NCBI GenBank assembly: GCA_003519645.1
Contig: DOWI01000264.1
Coordinates: 502-7,313, forward strand
Direction of reading: 5' to 3'
From: Oscillospiraceae bacterium
Lineage (GTDB): Bacteria; Bacillota_A; Clostridia; Oscillospirales; Acutalibacteraceae
Length of the DNA: 6,812 bases
How positions within the stretch are numbered: the stretch's first letter is position 1; every line of letters begins with the position of its first letter. Under the pieces are notes generated by a model, which saw nothing but the letters and a program-made list of their open reading frames with translations, did not search any database and was not told where the DNA came from. A program made the position numbers and the translations under genes. This document shows positions 5,196 to 6,812 of this stretch, piece by piece.

Positions 5196-6812
5196 ATGAA
5201 TAAATCATTTGATAAATACAAAAAAGAACAGATTGGCTCAATGTTTTTTATATTGAGGATTTTAACGCTTTTCTTTTGTGCTTCACCGATTTTTCAAGGT
5301 ATTTTTAAAGGATTAACTTCTGATGAGGCTTTAGGTTTAAACTTTTTTGCAGTCGCCGTTGCCTTAGTTGTCCTCTCTATCGTTATGCTTATATGGTTTT
5401 CGATTGACAAAAAAAAGAAAAACAATAAATTACTTAGTATCCTCGAAATGGCGATTTTTTTTAGTCTATGTGCATTTTCCGTAATCATGAGCGGAATGCA
5501 TCAAAGCAGCTATAAATTTTTATTTATATTCTTGATTGTCGCCTATACAATTGAATATAATATGAAAATCGGACTAGTCATTGCTGGTTGTTCCTCAGTA
5601 TTTGTACTGGCGATTGATTTATTACATAAATCAAATCAGTCTGTCAATATATACTTTGAAAACGACCTCGCTCTGTCCTCCATGTTTATTGTTGTTGCCT
5701 GGACGCTTGGGTATTATGTCCAGTTAGAGAGAAATCATATTGATACACTTCTCACCTTTGTAAACAGAGACGGGCTTACAAATTTATATAACCATCGGTA
5801 TTTTCATGAATACCTCAAAGACTATTTTAAAAAACAGGATATCGATAAAAAACCTGTATCTTTGATTATGATGGATTTGGATGGATTTAAAGCCTACAAT
5901 GATATATTCGGTCATCAGCAGGGAGATCAAGTTCTGCGGACTGTCGCACGTCTGATAAAACAGAATATTAAAAAAGGACAGATTGCCTGCAGATATGGCG
6001 GCGAAGAGTTCGGTCTGATCTTAACCGATGTTACAAAAGAACAAGCTGCTGAATTCGCATCACATTTAAAAGAAATTGTTGATTCATATGTATTTGAAGG
6101 TCAGGATCATCTGCCAAGACATAACCTAACGATCTCTGCCGGTGTCTCGCAGTCCATGGGGAAAGATGACACCCCGGTGGCACTGATAGACCGTACAGAT
6201 GCAGCTCTCTATCGGGCAAAATTTTTACGCAGCAATCGTGTTGAAATGTTCGCCTCCATTTTCGACGAATTTTCTCATAACCATGGCGAAGATGGGCAAC
6301 TTCTCAACGCTTTGCAGCCTATCAAAACTCTTATTACGGTTATTAATTCACGTGACAGGTATACTTACAGCCATGTTGAACGCGTTGTCCTTTTTTGTGA
6401 AAAGGTAGCAGACTATATGAAAATGGATTATGAAACCAAGAAAAAGCTGATATGTGCTGCTTACCTGCATGATTTGGGGAAAATCAATGTGCCGAAAGAA
6501 TTACTGATTACCGACGAAAAACTCACTGTCGAGCAGTGGGAAGAGCTCAAGAAGCATCCCAAGGACAGTGCCGAAATCATTGCGCATATACCTGAACTTA
6601 AGAATCTTGTCCCCATTGTCCTAAGTCACCATGAGCGCTATGACGGCAATGGCTACCCGAACGGGATGAAAGGCGAAGAGATACCTTACCTGGCACGCTT
6701 GCTTACCCTTGCCGACAGCTTCGATGCCATGACGCACCGTCGCCCTTATAAGCCTACTAAAACGGTTGAGCAGGCATACCAAGAAATCCGCCCCCATTTT
6801 AATTCGCTGGCT
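5196..6812 (+). CDS. Membrane GGDEF and HD-GYP protein: diguanylate cyclase / c-di-GMP phosphodiesterase (runs off right edge)
   Basis: The visible 539 residues hold three parts. Residues 1-180 have about six membrane helices (16-37, 46-69, 79-99, 106-120, 124-144, 160-178), presumably a sensor. The GGDEF domain (about 190-350) has RDGLTNLYNHR, the metal aspartate in MDLDGFKAYND (Asp227) and an active-type signature RYGGEEF (266-272). The RxxD inhibitory site is replaced by KKGQ (259-262). The HD-GYP domain (about 375 onward) has His393, HDLGK (425-429), His454, HH (478-479), GYP (486-488) and LADSFD (505-510), so the phosphodiesterase site appears complete. Both making and breaking c-di-GMP are therefore possible. 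The last part of the HD-GYP domain and the stop are outside the window. ATG 5196 follows an in-frame stop (5187) and has only a weak GATGG upstream. It lies 120 bases after agrD, with the hairpin between. Confidence 0.95.
   Translation, partial: MNKSFDKYKKEQIGSMFFILRILTLFFCASPIFQGIFKGLTSDEALGLNFFAVAVALVVLSIVMLIWFSIDKKKKNNKLLSILEMAIFFSLCAFSVIMSGMHQSSYKFLFIFLIVAYTIEYNMKIGLVIAGCSSVFVLAIDLLHKSNQSVNIYFENDLALSSMFIVVAWTLGYYVQLERNHIDTLLTFVNRDGLTNLYNHRYFHEYLKDYFKKQDIDKKPVSLIMMDLDGFKAYNDIFGHQQGDQVLRTVARLIKQNIKKGQIACRYGGEEFGLILTDVTKEQAAEFASHLKEIVDSYVFEGQDHLPRHNLTISAGVSQSMGKDDTPVALIDRTDAALYRAKFLRSNRVEMFASIFDEFSHNHGEDGQLLNALQPIKTLITVINSRDRYTYSHVERVVLFCEKVADYMKMDYETKKKLICAAYLHDLGKINVPKELLITDEKLTVEQWEELKKHPKDSAEIIAHIPELKNLVPIVLSHHERYDGNGYPNGMKGEEIPYLARLLTLADSFDAMTHRRPYKPTKTVEQAYQEIRPHFNSLA

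Noticed and set aside
5294..5488. Minus-strand ORF inside the GGDEF-HD-GYP gene
   Set aside because: It is antisense to the membrane region of a clear gene; its lysine/threonine-rich product has no recognisable features.

Overview
The window looks like chromosomal DNA of a Gram-positive anaerobe of the class Clostridia. The reasons are a MurD of the clostridial type (NDSIGSSPSRT in place of the NDSKATN form of E. coli), strong Shine-Dalgarno sites, TTG and GTG starts, a clostridial-type AgrD, and DUF5317-like and GGDEF-HD-GYP proteins. Genus assignment is not possible from sequence alone.

Left half (1-2950, minus strand). This is a housekeeping operon read leftward: murD (peptidoglycan precursor ligase), a complete M42-family metallo-aminopeptidase, and a second M42 peptidase that overlaps it by 4 bp (GTGA) and runs off the left edge. 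A textbook sigma-A promoter (TTGACC, 17 bp, TATAAT on the minus strand) lies just upstream of murD. It rules out the longest murD reading frame start.

Divergent intergenic region (2954-3260). About 300 AT-rich bases with no gene. It carries the murD promoter at one end and a plus-strand promoter candidate at the other (TTGTAA, 17 bp, TATAAT). A 7+9+7 dyad overlaps the -35 box of the latter and may be an operator.

Right half (3261-6812, plus strand). This compact, AT-rich gene set looks like one signalling unit. It encodes a DUF5317-like membrane protein, a 155-residue five-helix membrane protein of unknown function translated from a TTG inside the previous gene, AgrB (peptide-processing membrane protease), AgrD (44-residue cyclic peptide precursor), and a large membrane protein with six predicted helices, a GGDEF domain and an HD-GYP domain, open at the right edge. 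A strong hairpin (14 bp perfect stem) sits between agrD and the GGDEF gene.

The notable point is the combination. AgrB and AgrD would make and export a thiolactone autoinducer peptide, predicted ring Cys-Met-Ile-Phe-Tyr. No AgrC histidine kinase or AgrA regulator is visible. Instead, the neighbours are a kinase-less multi-helix membrane protein and a c-di-GMP synthesis/hydrolysis enzyme with its own membrane sensor region. I infer a candidate quorum-sensing circuit feeding directly into c-di-GMP. The gene content and motifs are seen in the sequence; the functional link is inference from context.
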